A stretch of 32,216 nucleotides of DNA, taken from NCBI GenBank assembly GCA_002344625.1, contig DDUE01000020.1, positions 1-32,216 on the forward strand, read 5' to 3'. The position numbers and the translations under genes were made by a program. The DNA comes from Rhodocyclaceae bacterium UBA2346. GTDB taxonomy: Bacteria; Pseudomonadota; Gammaproteobacteria; Burkholderiales; Rhodocyclaceae. Positions within the stretch are counted from its first letter, which is position 1. Each line of letters begins with the position of its first letter. Shown in pieces: positions 31,933 through 32,216 of this stretch. The notes under the pieces are model-generated. The model made no database searches, was not told the origin of the DNA, and saw nothing but the letters and a program-made list of their open reading frames with translations.

Positions 31933-32216
31933 GATCGCCCGCTGGATCGAACGCGAGATTGCCCGCGGCCTGCAAGGGCTGATTGCCCTGCGCCTGCCCG
32001 GCGCGCCGGGCGAAGACACCGTGCAGATGACGCTCGACGTGTGGCTCGCAGCACTCGCCCCGCGTGCCGCCACCTGGCACGAGGCGACCGACGCCGAGCG
32101 CCTGCGCAGCGGGTTTCGCACCCTGTACGGCAGCTGCGACACCTGGCCCGCCCCGCGCGACCTGCTCGACGCGCTGCGGGCCGCTGCCGCCCCCGCCGCG
32201 CGCGCGCCCCCCCGCC
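31925..32216 (+). CDS. Early phage protein, partial at window edge
   Basis: A GTG start at 31925 overlaps the previous gene by eight bases (GTGAATGA). The frame is open to the end of the window, giving at least 97 residues: VNEIARWIEREIARGLQGL, ALRLPGAPGEDTVQMTLDVW and then DTWPAPRDLLDALR, followed by Ala/Pro. I do not recognise a family. Its continued translational coupling suggests the early operon extends beyond the window. Confidence 0.6.
   Translation, partial: MNEIARWIEREIARGLQGLIALRLPGAPGEDTVQMTLDVWLAALAPRAATWHEATDAERLRSGFRTLYGSCDTWPAPRDLLDALRAAAAPAARAPPR

Larger units (their letters stand above)
14440..32216. mobile_element. BcepMu-like transposable prophage, apparently internally deleted; continues past window
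   Basis: The element interrupts the activator gene. It carries leftward lysis, packaging and head genes (22736 to 14645), a repressor, and rightward early genes with a DD35E transposase and AAA+ partner (24640 to the window edge). This divergent layout is that of BcepMu rather than Mu itself. Protease/scaffold, major capsid, tail and fibre genes, which should follow gpG, are absent between gpG and the end at about 14440. The right end is not in the window. The five bases before the end are GTCCC, a candidate target duplication. Confidence 0.9.

Noticed and set aside
1..32216. CRISPR arrays, tRNA and rRNA genes
   Set aside because: No regularly spaced repeat-spacer series, cloverleaf-like sequence or ribosomal RNA motif was seen on either strand.

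Overview
This is a GC-rich (roughly two thirds G+C by eye) Gram-negative chromosomal segment. It most resembles a betaproteobacterium, probably Rhodocyclales (Azoarcus/Thauera-like). That placement is inferred from the gene families, including a PabB/PabC-type enzyme, a PQQ alcohol dehydrogenase cluster and a BcepMu-type prophage. No rRNA or other phylogenetic marker is present.

Positions 1-7 kb hold chromosomal housekeeping and signalling genes. These are the 3' end of an aminodeoxychorismate lyase (folate pathway), a very large c-di-GMP enzyme (hemerythrin-PAS-PAS-GAF-PAS-PAS-GGDEF-EAL-CZB-like), a putative secreted/periplasmic SprA-type metalloprotease and an unidentified low-complexity protein.

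Positions 6.5-14.4 kb hold a PQQ-dependent alcohol oxidation locus. It contains a quinoprotein dehydrogenase with an Asp two residues after the catalytic Asp (the lanthanide-type signature), its cytochrome c, a SoxYZ-like carrier, a metallo-beta-lactamase-fold hydrolase, a DUF302 protein, a PedF-type cytochrome c and a dehydrogenase-associated periplasmic binding protein with a Tat-like signal. Three near-perfect sigma-54 promoters (two divergent around 8.9 kb, one at 12.98 kb) and a perfect 19-bp dyad between the divergent pair tie these genes into one regulon. The adjacent gene encodes an AcoR-type sigma-54 activator, which is the obvious candidate regulator. That gene is cut at about 14,440, just after its Walker A motif.

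From about 14,440 to the end of the window lies a BcepMu-like transposable prophage. Late genes run leftward: holin, lytic transglycosylase, nested Rz/Rz1, small and large terminase, portal, MuF with a nuclease-like C-terminal extension, and gpG. Early genes run rightward from a repressor/operator switch at 24.5 kb: two BcepMu gp16-like proteins, small regulators, a DD35E transposase, an AAA+ target protein and small genes continuing past the window edge. The left end carries a TG terminus and three spaced repeats typical of transposase-binding sites. It follows gpG almost directly, so the capsid, protease, tail and fibre genes expected between gpG and the prophage end are absent here. The element therefore looks like an internally deleted prophage or a minimal satellite-like derivative. 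Its insertion probably disables the activator of the alcohol dehydrogenase regulon.
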